Shown: piece after piece, positions 1 to 6,939 of the stretch
Layout: every line of letters starts with the position of its first letter
How positions within the stretch are numbered: the stretch's first letter is position 1
From: a virus
Strand: one strand, 5' to 3'
DNA: 34,141 nt
Virus record (IMG/VR): IMGVR_UViG_3300020463_000063
Coordinates: 1 to 34,141 of that record
Notes under the pieces: model-generated
What the model was told of the DNA's origin: nothing
Database searches by the model: none
Seen by the model: the letters and a program-made list of their open reading frames with translations, nothing else
Program-made: the position numbers and the translations under genes

Positions 1-92
1 TTTTCGCCCTCGTAAAAACAATCTACAGGACAAACATCCACACAATCCATTAGTTTACATTTTATACACTTGTCATTGACAACATAAGTCAT
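1..92 (-). CDS. fdxA: 7Fe-type bacterial ferredoxin, 3' end outside window
   Basis: A small iron-sulfur electron carrier; only the first 30 residues are inside the window. Reading leftward from the ATG at 92-90 gives [20 protein letters not shown] followed by [10 protein letters not shown]. Cysteines fall at 9, 12, 17, 21 and 25. This is the N-terminal signature of the FdxA / Azotobacter ferredoxin I family, which carries one [3Fe-4S] and one [4Fe-4S] cluster; the CFYEG stretch is especially typical. It differs from the plant-type [2Fe-2S] ferredoxins of cyanophages. The second cluster motif lies beyond the edge, so whether the gene is complete cannot be judged. It is last of a leftward group of four genes. 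Inferred role: electron supply to phage or host redox enzymes. Family call is firm, partner unknown. Confidence 0.88.
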   Translation of the reverse strand, partial: MTYVVNDKCIKCKLMDCVDVCPVDCFYEGE

Positions 93-98
93 AAGACA

Positions 99-106
99 TA
101 TTTATT
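99..106 (-). promoter_or_regulatory. Late-promoter-like motif before ferredoxin gene
   Basis: The minus strand reads AATAAATA, matching the NATAAATA form of the T4-type late promoter. It ends six bases before the ferredoxin ATG and overlaps the end of the upstream 97-aa gene. Such a short distance would leave almost no leader, and in this AT-rich sequence the match could be chance. Confidence 0.3.
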
Positions 107-398
107 ACCTATGGTAAATTGCGAAAGTATCGGCACCATTCATATGACAAAATGATTGAGGTCTAATATAGTGCATTACTTTACCAGTTTTATATTGAGT
201 CTTTAAACCTGACTTACCTCTATATCTGTATCTAATATTCATTGCTTTTTTATTAGCAGATACTTCTTTAAAGTATGACAAGTATTTGATTGGTATGCCA
301 GAGGCAATACAAGTGCCTTTGTAAGTAAATGGGTCAATCATGTGTTTTGATATAAGAGGGTTAACAACCTTTTCAAAAACTTTTTTTCTTCTATTCAT
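105..398 (-). CDS. Hypothetical basic protein, 97 aa
   Basis: I do not recognise this protein. It is rich in Lys and Arg, both at the N-terminus (MNRRKKVFEK) and in a central stretch around residues 55-70 containing RYRYRGKSG. There is no signal peptide, membrane segment or cysteine cluster; the two cysteines are far apart. The ATG at 398 is well supported, with AAGGA seven bases upstream. It sits between the 119-aa gene upstream and the ferredoxin gene downstream, with gaps of about ten bases, so the group is probably cotranscribed. The basic composition would fit nucleic-acid or ribosome contact, but that is only a guess. Confidence 0.75.
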   Translation of the reverse strand: MNRRKKVFEKVVNPLISKHMIDPFTYKGTCIASGIPIKYLSYFKEVSANKKAMNIRYRYRGKSGLKTQYKTGKVMHYIRPQSFCHMNGADTFAIYHR

Positions 399-407
399 AG
401 TGTATCC

Positions 408-767
408 TTATTTTAAGTAAAGAGGACCAGTCCATTGAATATGGTAGTTACCATCAAGAACATTACCTCTAGGTGAATTTAAAGCAGGTGCATTGTAACC
501 AGCGGCTTTCAATATATCACCTTTTTTAAAGTGTTTAAAATCAGTTTTACAAATAAAACAAAATACGCCGTTTTCTTGTACGACTTTAATGTATTTCTTT
601 CCTTCAGAAACTTTTGTTTTAGTGTCCCATTCAGCAACTTGCTGTTGAGAATAAGAAGACATACCATCTCCTTTTTCAGACCATCTTTGATAGTCAAGTT
701 TAGCGCCAGCCATCATATTTGCTACGCCTTGTTCTAGTGTATCAGCAGTTTGTTCAACTCTAATCAT
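408..767 (-). CDS. Hypothetical protein, 119 aa
   Basis: Unrecognised soluble protein. The open frame extends upstream to 881, but the ATG at 767 is the better start: AAAGGACA lies seven bases before it, and the longer form would run through the neighbouring small membrane-protein gene. The start is two bases after that gene's stop, a sign of translational coupling. The N-terminal third (residues 1-40) is acidic and probably helical. The C-terminal two thirds look like a small beta-rich fold with a CFIC pair near residues 69-72 and many glycines and aromatics towards the end. No catalytic motif is visible. Confidence 0.75.
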   Translation of the reverse strand: MIRVEQTADTLEQGVANMMAGAKLDYQRWSEKGDGMSSYSQQQVAEWDTKTKVSEGKKYIKVVQENGVFCFICKTDFKHFKKGDILKAAGYNAPALNSPRGNVLDGNYHIQWTGPLYLK

Positions 768-769
768 AG

Positions 770-946
770 TTATTGTCCTTTCTTCATAGTTAATATAGTC
801 ATTATAACAGAACCAATCATTATGGCAACCATTATTCCGAACATTGTCCAGTTTTCTTGTCCTAGACAATGACCTCCACAATCCTCAATTGAACCAACTG
901 CCATAATAGCAGCCAGAATTGTTGTAATACTAAAAAAAGTGTTCAT
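770..946 (-). CDS. Small double-spanning membrane protein, 58 aa
   Basis: The open frame reaches 982, but the ATG at 946 has a strong ribosome site (AAAGGAAACACT before ATG) and the upstream part would overlap the promoter, so I use 946. The protein has two hydrophobic stretches, about residues 4-18 and 34-53, separated by a short loop with two cysteines (EDCGGHC), and ends in KKGQ. It is the first gene after the leftward promoter at 973-1001. Small membrane proteins at the head of phage early operons often act on the host envelope or on superinfection, but nothing here identifies the job. Confidence 0.65.
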   Translation of the reverse strand: MNTFFSITTILAAIMAVGSIEDCGGHCLGQENWTMFGIMVAIMIGSVIMTILTMKKGQ

Positions 947-972
947 AGTGTTTCCTTTCAAATTATAGGAAT

Positions 973-1001
973 AGTATACCATAACTAAATAGTGAAAGCA
1001 A
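973..1001 (-). promoter_or_regulatory. Sigma70-like promoter for the leftward gene group
   Basis: On the minus strand TTGCTT (1001-996) is separated by exactly 17 bases from TATACT (978-973), close to the bacterial consensus TTGACA-N17-TATAAT. It points at the 58-aa membrane protein, whose ATG lies 27 bases beyond the -10 box. It is the only clear host-type promoter I see in the window, so this group is probably expressed early or by unmodified host polymerase. Confidence 0.65.
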
Positions 1002-1010
1002 GCACTATTT
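987..1010. repeat. Inverted repeat enclosing the -35 box
   Basis: AAATAGTG (987-994) and CACTATTT (1003-1010) are perfect 8-base inverted arms around an 8-base loop. The loop holds the -35 hexamer of the leftward promoter. It could be an operator or a stem-loop. It lacks the GC-rich stem and clean T run of an intrinsic terminator. Confidence 0.5.
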
Positions 1011-1018
1011 TACAAAAA

Positions 1019-1234
1019 ATGCAAGAAAAAACCCTTATAAATCAACGCTTTTTAATTTTTTTTGTTCTAATTTTGTTCTTTTTAGTCAATTCCTGCTCTT
1101 TTTCAACAAAAGATGAGCGAATCGAGTGCAAATGGTCGCCTGATTACGAAAAAATCGGCGAATCAGCGTTAGATTCGCTAGATGACATGAAAAGAATTGA
1201 GTTACAACAGTTAAAAGCAGCTTGTAATTTTTGA
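1019..1234 (+). CDS. Putative small lipoprotein, 71 aa
   Basis: The frame is open from a GTG at 992, but that start would lie inside the divergent promoter, so I use the ATG at 1019; neither has a convincing ribosome site. The protein begins with a short polar stretch, then a strongly hydrophobic segment (residues 11-23) followed by VNSC with Cys26, an imperfect lipobox. The rest is charged and helical, with a second cysteine pair member near the end (AACNF). It could be a membrane-anchored periplasmic protein. Phage outer spanins look broadly like this, but no lysis partner is nearby, so I make no such claim. Its stop overlaps the late promoter motif that follows. Confidence 0.5.
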   Translation: MQEKTLINQRFLIFFVLILFFLVNSCSFSTKDERIECKWSPDYEKIGESALDSLDDMKRIELQQLKAACNF

Positions 1235-1240
1235 TAAATA
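1233..1240 (+). promoter_or_regulatory. T4-type late promoter motif
   Basis: GATAAATA matches the NATAAATA late promoter form of marine T4-like phages. It lies 19 bases before the next ATG, leaving room for a short leader that keeps the ribosome site AAGGAG. It probably starts the transcript that leads into the baseplate genes. Confidence 0.5.
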
Positions 1241-1259
1241 GTATAAAAAGGAGAATTTC

Positions 1260-1412
1260 ATGGTAAATTGTCAAAATTGTGGGCATGATTGTCATTGTAA
1301 CGGAAATTGTTATCAAATGCATAAAGACGGCGACGGAAAAGACATAGAAATCTTATGTTGTTCTAATTGCAGACATGATGTTGATATTGAAAGTGAAACA
1401 AAATACGATTAA
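1260..1412 (+). CDS. Cys-rich mini-protein, 50 aa, zinc-ribbon-like
   Basis: A complete short gene: ATG at 1260, TAA at 1410-1412, with AAGGAG six bases before the start. The product begins MVNCQNCGHDCHCNGNCYQM and has cysteines at 4, 7, 11, 13, 17, 33, 34 and 37, plus histidines at 9, 12, 21 and 39. Two clusters (CxxC-x3-CxC-x3-C and CCxxC) separated by an acidic loop suggest one or two bound zinc ions. It is followed after nine bases by the 69-aa gene and lies just upstream of the PAAR and baseplate genes, so it should be expressed late. Function unknown; a zinc-knuckle adaptor or a metal-binding protein are possibilities. Confidence 0.75.
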   Translation: MVNCQNCGHDCHCNGNCYQMHKDGDGKDIEILCCSNCRHDVDIESETKYD

Positions 1413-1421
1413 AGGAAAATT

Positions 1422-1631
1422 ATGAAAAAAATGAGAAAATTCTTTTTCTGGAATGAACAAGGTGATGAAAAAGAAGTTGAAAAGATGAGTTTAACAAAAG
1501 CCGTAAAATCAGTACAAGAAGATTTTAAGAAAAACACTTTTATAGGTGTTGAATATATTAGTAAAAAAGGTAAAGAGATATCTCAAACGATACAATTGCC
1601 TTGGGGTAGAAAAGATAAGTTAGGAAGATAA
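1422..1631 (+). CDS. Hypothetical protein, 69 aa
   Basis: Unrecognised, charged, Lys-rich small protein. Residues 1-12 are basic and aromatic (MKKMRKFFFW), the middle (15-37) is probably helical, and the end has alternating hydrophobics typical of beta strands, then a basic tail. AAAGGA lies five bases before the ATG. The stop overlaps the start of the PAAR gene as TAATG, so the two are translationally coupled. This suggests an assembly or spike-related role, but no sequence motif proves it. Confidence 0.75.
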   Translation: MKKMRKFFFWNEQGDEKEVEKMSLTKAVKSVQEDFKKNTFIGVEYISKKGKEISQTIQLPWGRKDKLGR

Positions 1632-1936
1632 TGCCAAAGGTCAGCAGACACACCGATACAACAACTACAGGACATGCTTGTGTATCTACAACTACACTTG
1701 ATACACCAGGACAAGGTACTGTAAGAGCAAATGGTCTTTTAATTGCAAGAATAACAGACCCTACAGTATCACACATACATCCACCAGTTCCAATTTGTCC
1801 GAATCATGTAGCAAGTGTAAATGCTGGTTCGCCAAATGTATTTGTACATAGTAAAAGAGTTGCAAGAATTGGTGATAGTACAGACGCAGGTGCTTTAATA
1901 ACTGGTTCTCGTAATGTTTTTGCAAACGGTCAGTAA
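1631..1936 (+). CDS. 5.4: PAAR-domain baseplate spike tip (T4 gp5.4-like)
   Basis: PAAR proteins cap the central needle of contractile tails and type VI secretion systems, forming a sharp metal-bound cone that meets the host envelope first. At 101 aa this is the usual single-domain length. The repeats of small and polar residues with paired glycines are visible: TTTTGHACVST near the start, LIARITDP, HIHPPVPICPNH in the middle, and ARIGDSTDAGALITGS with FANGQ at the end. His47, His49, Cys55 or His58 are plausible metal ligands. Its place immediately before gp25 and gp6 matches a tail-spike job. The central part is free of extra effector domains. Confidence 0.85.
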   Translation: MPKVSRHTDTTTTGHACVSTTTLDTPGQGTVRANGLLIARITDPTVSHIHPPVPICPNHVASVNAGSPNVFVHSKRVARIGDSTDAGALITGSRNVFANGQ

Positions 1937-1941
1937 ACCTG

Positions 1942-1949
1942 TATAAATA
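1942..1949 (+). promoter_or_regulatory. T4-type late promoter motif before gp25 gene
   Basis: TATAAATA, a perfect match to the T4 late consensus, lies in the 21-base gap between the PAAR and gp25 genes. It ends eight bases before the gp25 ATG. At normal T4 spacing the transcript would begin only a few bases before the ATG, giving a nearly leaderless message. Confidence 0.55.
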
Positions 1950-1957
1950 TTACCACT

Positions 1958-2383
1958 ATGAGCATTTACGATTCACAAAATACTAATATTAGTAAAAGAA
2001 ATTCAAGAAAGTTTAGAGATATTGACCTAAGCTTCAGTAGAAATACAGTTACAAATGATGTAAATGTTATAGAAGATGTAATTGCTATAAAAAGAGCAGT
2101 TAAAAATTTAGTTCAGACTAATCACTATGAGAGACCTTTTCATCCTGAATTAGGTTGTGGTGTTAGAGAGTTATTATTTGAAAATTTTACACCTTTAACA
2201 GCAGTTTTTTTGAAAAGAAAAATATCAGAGGTTTTACAAAACTATGAACCTCGGATACAATTAACAAATGTTGCAGTAGATGATGACCAAGACGGAAATA
2301 GATTAGTGGTAGATATTTACTTTAATATAATCGGTGTATCAGGACCTCAACAAGTTACTACACTTCTAAAAAGGCTAAGATAG
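1958..2383 (+). CDS. 25: Baseplate wedge protein gp25
   Basis: gp25 is the sheath-initiating wedge component found in all contractile injection systems; it forms the wedge core with gp6 and gp7. The gpW/gp25 domain covers roughly residues 35-135. Visible hallmarks are the helix before HPELGCGVRELLFE (62-75) and the family's signature EPR at 97-99 (NYEPRI), followed by the beta strands NVAVDDD and LVVDIYF. Length 141 aa is typical (T4: 132). No clear Shine-Dalgarno precedes the ATG; a perfect late promoter motif lies eight bases upstream instead. One base separates its stop from the gp6 start. Confidence 0.92.
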   Translation: MSIYDSQNTNISKRNSRKFRDIDLSFSRNTVTNDVNVIEDVIAIKRAVKNLVQTNHYERPFHPELGCGVRELLFENFTPLTAVFLKRKISEVLQNYEPRIQLTNVAVDDDQDGNRLVVDIYFNIIGVSGPQQVTTLLKRLR

Positions 2384-2384
2384 T

Positions 2385-4238
2385 ATGTCAAATAAATTAA
2401 CAATATCAGAATTAGATTTTGATTTAATCAAAGGTAATCTAAAAACATTTTTACAAAGTCAAAAACAGTTTCAAGATTATAATTTTGAAGGTTCTGGTCT
2501 TTCAGTTTTATTAGATGTTCTATCTTACAATACACACTATCTTTCGTACTTGGCAAACATGTCAACAAATGAATTATATCTTGATAGTGCAGACATAAGA
2601 AATAATATTGTATCTTTAGCAAAGATGATTGGTTATACTCCAACATCAGCGAGAGCGCCTACAGCAAATATTGATGTAACACTAAACAATGCTACAGGTA
2701 CAGTTATTACAATGGATAAAGGAACAGTTTTTCAATCAACTGTTAACGGTGCAACTTATGAGTATGTAACTAATCAAACAAACACAATTGTTCCCGTAGA
2801 TGGCATTTACAAAATTTCTAATTTAAATATTTACGAAGGTACTTTAGTAACTTTTAAATATACAGTAGATAGTACAGATGTTGACCAAAAATTTTCAATA
2901 CCTTCAAACAATGCAGATATGTCAACTCTAAAAGTTTCTATTCAAAATAGTATAACAGATACAACAACAGAAGCTTATGATTTTGCAAATGGTTATAATG
3001 GATTAACACCAACTAGTACAGTTTATTTTACGCAAGAAGGTCAAGATGGTAGATATGAAGTTTATTTTGGTGACGGCGTAACAGGTATAAAACCTGCTGA
3101 TGGTAGTATTATTATATTAGAATATATTGTTACTAATAAAACAATTTCAAATGGTGCAAATACATTTACTTTACAAGGTACAATCGGTGGATTTTCAGAT
3201 GTTGCTATAACAGTAAATTCAGCCTCTTCAGGTGGTGTAGAACCAGAATCAAATGACTCTATAAAATTTAATGCGCCTTTAAATTATGCAGCTCAAGATA
3301 GAGCTGTAACTGCTACAGATTATGAAACAATTGTAAAGAATGTTTATCCTAATGCTCAATCAGTTAGTGCTTGGGGTGGTGAAGAAGATGAAACGCCAAG
3401 ATATGGTATAGTAAAAATTGCCATTAAACCTAAATCAGGTTCTACTTTAACAGAATCTACAAAAGCAAATATTATAACTCAATTATCACCATATAATGTT
3501 GCTTCAGTTCAGCCACAAATTGTTGACCCGGAAACAACTTCGGTAATAGTAACATCAAATATAAAATATGATTCAAGAGCAACCACTAAATCTTCAGACA
3601 CTATAAAGTCAGATGTTATAACTACTATTACTAATTATAATACAAATACTTTATCTCAATTTGACGCAATATTCAGATATTCAAAACTAACAGGTTTAAT
3701 TGATAATACTGATACAAGTATATTATCAAACATAACAACTTTAAAAATAAGAAAAGATTTTACACCAACTTTAAATGCTTCAAATGCATATAACATATAT
3801 TTTAGAAATGCATTATATAATCCTCATGCAGGTCATAATTCTGCTATGGGTGGTATTTTAAGTTCAACAGGATTTAAAGTAGATGGTGATACAACAAACG
3901 AATATTTTTTAGATGATGATGGAAATGGAAATGTTAGAAGATATTATTTAGTTTCTGGTGTAAAAACATATGCTAACTCAACGCAAGGCACAATTAATTA
4001 TTTAAACGGTTCTATAACATTGAATTCACTTAATATTACTTCAATCTCAAATATAAGAGGGGCAGCTTCAACTATAATAGAATTAACTGTAACACCAGCT
4101 TCAAATGATGTAATTCCTGTAAGAGACCAAATTATTGATATTGATATCGCCAATTCATCAATAACGGTTGAATCAGATACATTTGTTGGAGGTTCTTCAG
4201 AAGCTGGTATCGGTTATACATCTAGTTCAAGTTACTAA
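2385..4238 (+). CDS. 6: Baseplate wedge protein gp6
   Basis: gp6 forms the inner ring and the hinge of the baseplate wedge and undergoes the main shape change on contraction. The 617-aa length is close to T4 gp6 (660 aa). The N-terminal 90 residues have the conserved SGLSVLLDVLSYNTHYLSYL helix region. The Baseplate-J-like core is marked at about residues 306-350 by RAVTATDYETIVKNVYPNAQ and AWGGEEDETPRYGIVKIAI, a strong gp6 signature. The C-terminal half is Ser/Thr/Asn-rich beta structure, including an HAGHNSAMGG turn. Tight spacing to gp25 before it and six bases to gp7 after it support co-assembly. Confidence 0.92.
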   Translation: MSNKLTISELDFDLIKGNLKTFLQSQKQFQDYNFEGSGLSVLLDVLSYNTHYLSYLANMSTNELYLDSADIRNNIVSLAKMIGYTPTSARAPTANIDVTLNNATGTVITMDKGTVFQSTVNGATYEYVTNQTNTIVPVDGIYKISNLNIYEGTLVTFKYTVDSTDVDQKFSIPSNNADMSTLKVSIQNSITDTTTEAYDFANGYNGLTPTSTVYFTQEGQDGRYEVYFGDGVTGIKPADGSIIILEYIVTNKTISNGANTFTLQGTIGGFSDVAITVNSASSGGVEPESNDSIKFNAPLNYAAQDRAVTATDYETIVKNVYPNAQSVSAWGGEEDETPRYGIVKIAIKPKSGSTLTESTKANIITQLSPYNVASVQPQIVDPETTSVIVTSNIKYDSRATTKSSDTIKSDVITTITNYNTNTLSQFDAIFRYSKLTGLIDNTDTSILSNITTLKIRKDFTPTLNASNAYNIYFRNALYNPHAGHNSAMGGILSSTGFKVDGDTTNEYFLDDDGNGNVRRYYLVSGVKTYANSTQGTINYLNGSITLNSLNITSISNIRGAASTIIELTVTPASNDVIPVRDQIIDIDIANSSITVESDTFVGGSSEAGIGYTSSSSY

Positions 4239-4244
4239 TGACTA

Positions 4245-6905
4245 ATGGCAAAGTTTAATGCAAAATTATCCACGATACTTAACAATCAATTACCAGAATA
4301 TGTAATTGCTGAACATCCAAAGTTTGCCGACTTTCTAAAAACTTATTATCAATTATTAGAATCTGCTGAAGTAAAAGTTACCTCTGTACAAACTACAGTT
4401 GGTATATTATTAGAAACAGAAACAGGCCAAGAAAACAATTTAGTTTTAAATGCAACTAGAATTGATACAGCTAGAACAACACTAGATGGTGGCGATAAAA
4501 TAATTTATGAAGAATCTGAATTTGGTAAATTTCAAAGAGGTGAAGTAATAAAAGGTTCTTCTTCAAATGCAGAAGCAGTAATACTTGTAGAAGATTTAGA
4601 TAATGGCAGATTAATAATCTCAGCTCAAGATAAATTTATAAGTGGTGAAATATTAGTAGGTCAAACTTCAAATGCTTCAGCAACTTTAGATGATTACAAA
4701 CCTAATCCAGTAAATAACATTACAGACCTAGTAAATTTTAGGGATCCTGATAAAGTCATTTCTTATTTCTTAACAAATATGAGAGATGAGTTTTTAGCTA
4801 CACTTCCTGAAAGTTTAAATGCTAATGTAGATAAAAGAGCATTAATTAAAAATATAAAATCATTGTATCGTTCTAAAGGTACTCAAAAAGGACACGAATT
4901 ATTTTTTAGATTATTATTTAATGAAAATTCAGAAACTTTATATCCTAGAGAAGAGATGTTAAAGACCTCTGATGGTCAATTTGATAGTAAAAAAATAATG
5001 AGGGTTCTTGCAAGAATAGGAGACCCAGCAACTTTATTAGGTAGAACAATTACAGGTAAAAATTCAAACGCCACAGCGTTAATTGAAAATCTTACAAAAT
5101 TTCAAATAGGAACAGACGAAGTTACAGAGTTAGTTTTAAATCCTGATACTATTCAAGGAACATTTATTGTAGGAGAAGAAATACAAGGAACAGGTTCAGA
5201 TACAGATGACTTTTTTATTAAAGCAGATATTACAGGAATACCGGGTACAAAAACTAATGCTAACGCTGGCGCTTTATATACAGTTGATGACGCAATTGCT
5301 GTAACTGCTGGTGGTGAAGCTGCTTTATTTCAAATAGGAGAAACTGGTTCAGGTGCAGTAACAGATTTAGTTATATCAAGTGAAGGTTCTGGATATTCTA
5401 TAGGTGATAAAATAAATTTTGATAATACAAACACATTCGGACAAAATGCAGCTGGATTTATTAGAGTTGTTACAGGAAGTTTTGTAGACCAAAAAGGCAC
5501 TATCGCTCCACCAGATGGAACGGAAGATAATATAGTTTTAGAAGACGCAACAACTTTAGGTGACCGATATGAGGGAAGAACAATTGTACAAGAAAGAGCA
5601 ACTACATCACCTGCTGTTCCAGGTTTTGCCAATTCTGCTGATACAACGGTTGGAGAAATTACAAAAGTATTCTTAACTAGTGGTGGTATTGGGTATCAAA
5701 GTTTACCTAAACTATCAATTACATCTTCAGGCACAGGCGGAAAAGTTGTATGTTTTGGAAAAGAAATAGGAAAAATAATTCAAGTTAAAACTGTAGAACA
5801 TGGTAAAAAATATGAAGTTAGTCCTTCTCCACCTGTTTTAACATTTTTTGAAAATGCAATATTAAAACAAATAAGTGGTGCTGTACCTTTAACAGACGCA
5901 GTTACAAGTGGTTCAAAATCCGGCGATATTGTATCTTATGATGGCGATAGAAATTTATTAAAATTTAAAAATGTTACAAACGGTCCTTTTGCAATAAATG
6001 ATACATTAACATTTTCAAATGGTACTACAGCTAAGATTGCTAAATTAGATATTGCTAATGTTACAGTTGCAGTTGCCTCAGCTACAGATACAGATGGTGA
6101 ATACATATCTGAAAGAGGAAAATTATCAGAAACAACTATGAAGATTCAAGATAGTTTATACTATCAAGATTTTTCTTATGTATTAAAAGTTGGTCAATCT
6201 ATTAATCAATGGCGGGACGCATTTAAAAAGACAATGCACACTACAGGTTTTTATTTTACAGGTCAAGTTAATATTGCAACAAGAATTAGTATGAAAACTA
6301 GAACACCAATTATTGGTGAAACTTCTGGTGCAATAGATATTGGATTGTTTGGTATTGCAAATACACTATTCTCTACAATATTTGGTAGAAGATTAGGAAC
6401 AGTAGATGACGGAACAACATTAAGAACAAAACCTCACGAAGCTGGTACAATAGATTCTGATACAGATACAGTAGAACATTTTACGGCAAATACTAGAGAT
6501 GTAACTTTAACAAAACCTGGTATAGAGTATGATATTCAGGCAAGAAAACGAAGAGTAATTACAGATAGAAATGGTGTTCCTATAACAATTGCTCAAGGTC
6601 ATGCATATGTAGGACCAAGATTTAAAAATTTAAATAGATTTGCTAACACGATATTTGGTACGCAAAATCCTGGTTCTGGAATTACATTTCAAAGACTAAA
6701 TGAAATTGCCGTTACAGGTACAAGAACAGCGCTAGATGGTGATAGTCCTATATTCTTATTAACAGACCCTAATAATGATACAGGTAACAATATGAAGATG
6801 AATTTTGCGTTTCCATCAGAGTTGGCTTTCAATGCTGATTTATTCAGTAATACATTGGTTAAATTTGATAATACAAGTAAAACTTTTGATGATACAACCG
6901 CTTAA
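4245..6905 (+). CDS. 7: Baseplate wedge protein, gp7-like
   Basis: gp7 joins gp6 and gp25 to the peripheral gp8 and gp10 parts of the wedge. The call rests on position after gp6 and on two stretches resembling the C-terminal half of T4 gp7: LNANVDKRALIKNIKSLYRS with KGTQKGHELFFRLLFNE (about 191-227), and YYQDFSYVLKVG ... WRDAFKKTMHTTGFYF near residues 640-670. At 886 aa it is shorter than T4 gp7 (1032) and lacks its N-terminal domains. It carries at least three copies of a short beta motif of the form GE-[IV]-x-G-x-[TS]-S-N-A (about 99-111, 134-146, 267-278), and GSGY / GIGY turns in the middle. Firm as a baseplate protein, less firm as strict gp7. Confidence 0.78.
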   Translation: MAKFNAKLSTILNNQLPEYVIAEHPKFADFLKTYYQLLESAEVKVTSVQTTVGILLETETGQENNLVLNATRIDTARTTLDGGDKIIYEESEFGKFQRGEVIKGSSSNAEAVILVEDLDNGRLIISAQDKFISGEILVGQTSNASATLDDYKPNPVNNITDLVNFRDPDKVISYFLTNMRDEFLATLPESLNANVDKRALIKNIKSLYRSKGTQKGHELFFRLLFNENSETLYPREEMLKTSDGQFDSKKIMRVLARIGDPATLLGRTITGKNSNATALIENLTKFQIGTDEVTELVLNPDTIQGTFIVGEEIQGTGSDTDDFFIKADITGIPGTKTNANAGALYTVDDAIAVTAGGEAALFQIGETGSGAVTDLVISSEGSGYSIGDKINFDNTNTFGQNAAGFIRVVTGSFVDQKGTIAPPDGTEDNIVLEDATTLGDRYEGRTIVQERATTSPAVPGFANSADTTVGEITKVFLTSGGIGYQSLPKLSITSSGTGGKVVCFGKEIGKIIQVKTVEHGKKYEVSPSPPVLTFFENAILKQISGAVPLTDAVTSGSKSGDIVSYDGDRNLLKFKNVTNGPFAINDTLTFSNGTTAKIAKLDIANVTVAVASATDTDGEYISERGKLSETTMKIQDSLYYQDFSYVLKVGQSINQWRDAFKKTMHTTGFYFTGQVNIATRISMKTRTPIIGETSGAIDIGLFGIANTLFSTIFGRRLGTVDDGTTLRTKPHEAGTIDSDTDTVEHFTANTRDVTLTKPGIEYDIQARKRRVITDRNGVPITIAQGHAYVGPRFKNLNRFANTIFGTQNPGSGITFQRLNEIAVTGTRTALDGDSPIFLLTDPNNDTGNNMKMNFAFPSELAFNADLFSNTLVKFDNTSKTFDDTTA

Positions 6906-6912
6906 AAAAGTT

Positions 6913-6920
6913 TATAAATA
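6913..6920 (+). promoter_or_regulatory. T4-type late promoter motif before fibre cassette
   Basis: TATAAATA, a perfect match to the T4 late consensus, lies in the 34-base gap after the gp7-like gene and 19 bases before the next ATG. With the copy at 9984-9991 it brackets the three fibre-region genes. Confidence 0.65.
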
Positions 6921-6939
6921 GTGTAAGAGAACAAAAAAT

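Noticed and set aside
768-881. N-terminal extension of the 119-aa gene
   Set aside because: Would be translated from DNA coding the membrane protein; the ATG at 767 has a strong ribosome site.
987-1010. Intrinsic terminator
   Set aside because: Stem is AT-rich with only two GC pairs and lacks a clean T run; it also encloses a promoter box.
1034-1041. Late box TATAAATC
   Set aside because: Last base departs from the consensus and it lies inside a coding region; such near matches are common by chance in this sequence.
1086-1322. 78-aa open frame on the minus strand
   Set aside because: Runs across the lipoprotein-like gene, the late box and the Cys-rich gene; hydrophobic low-complexity translation and no ribosome site.
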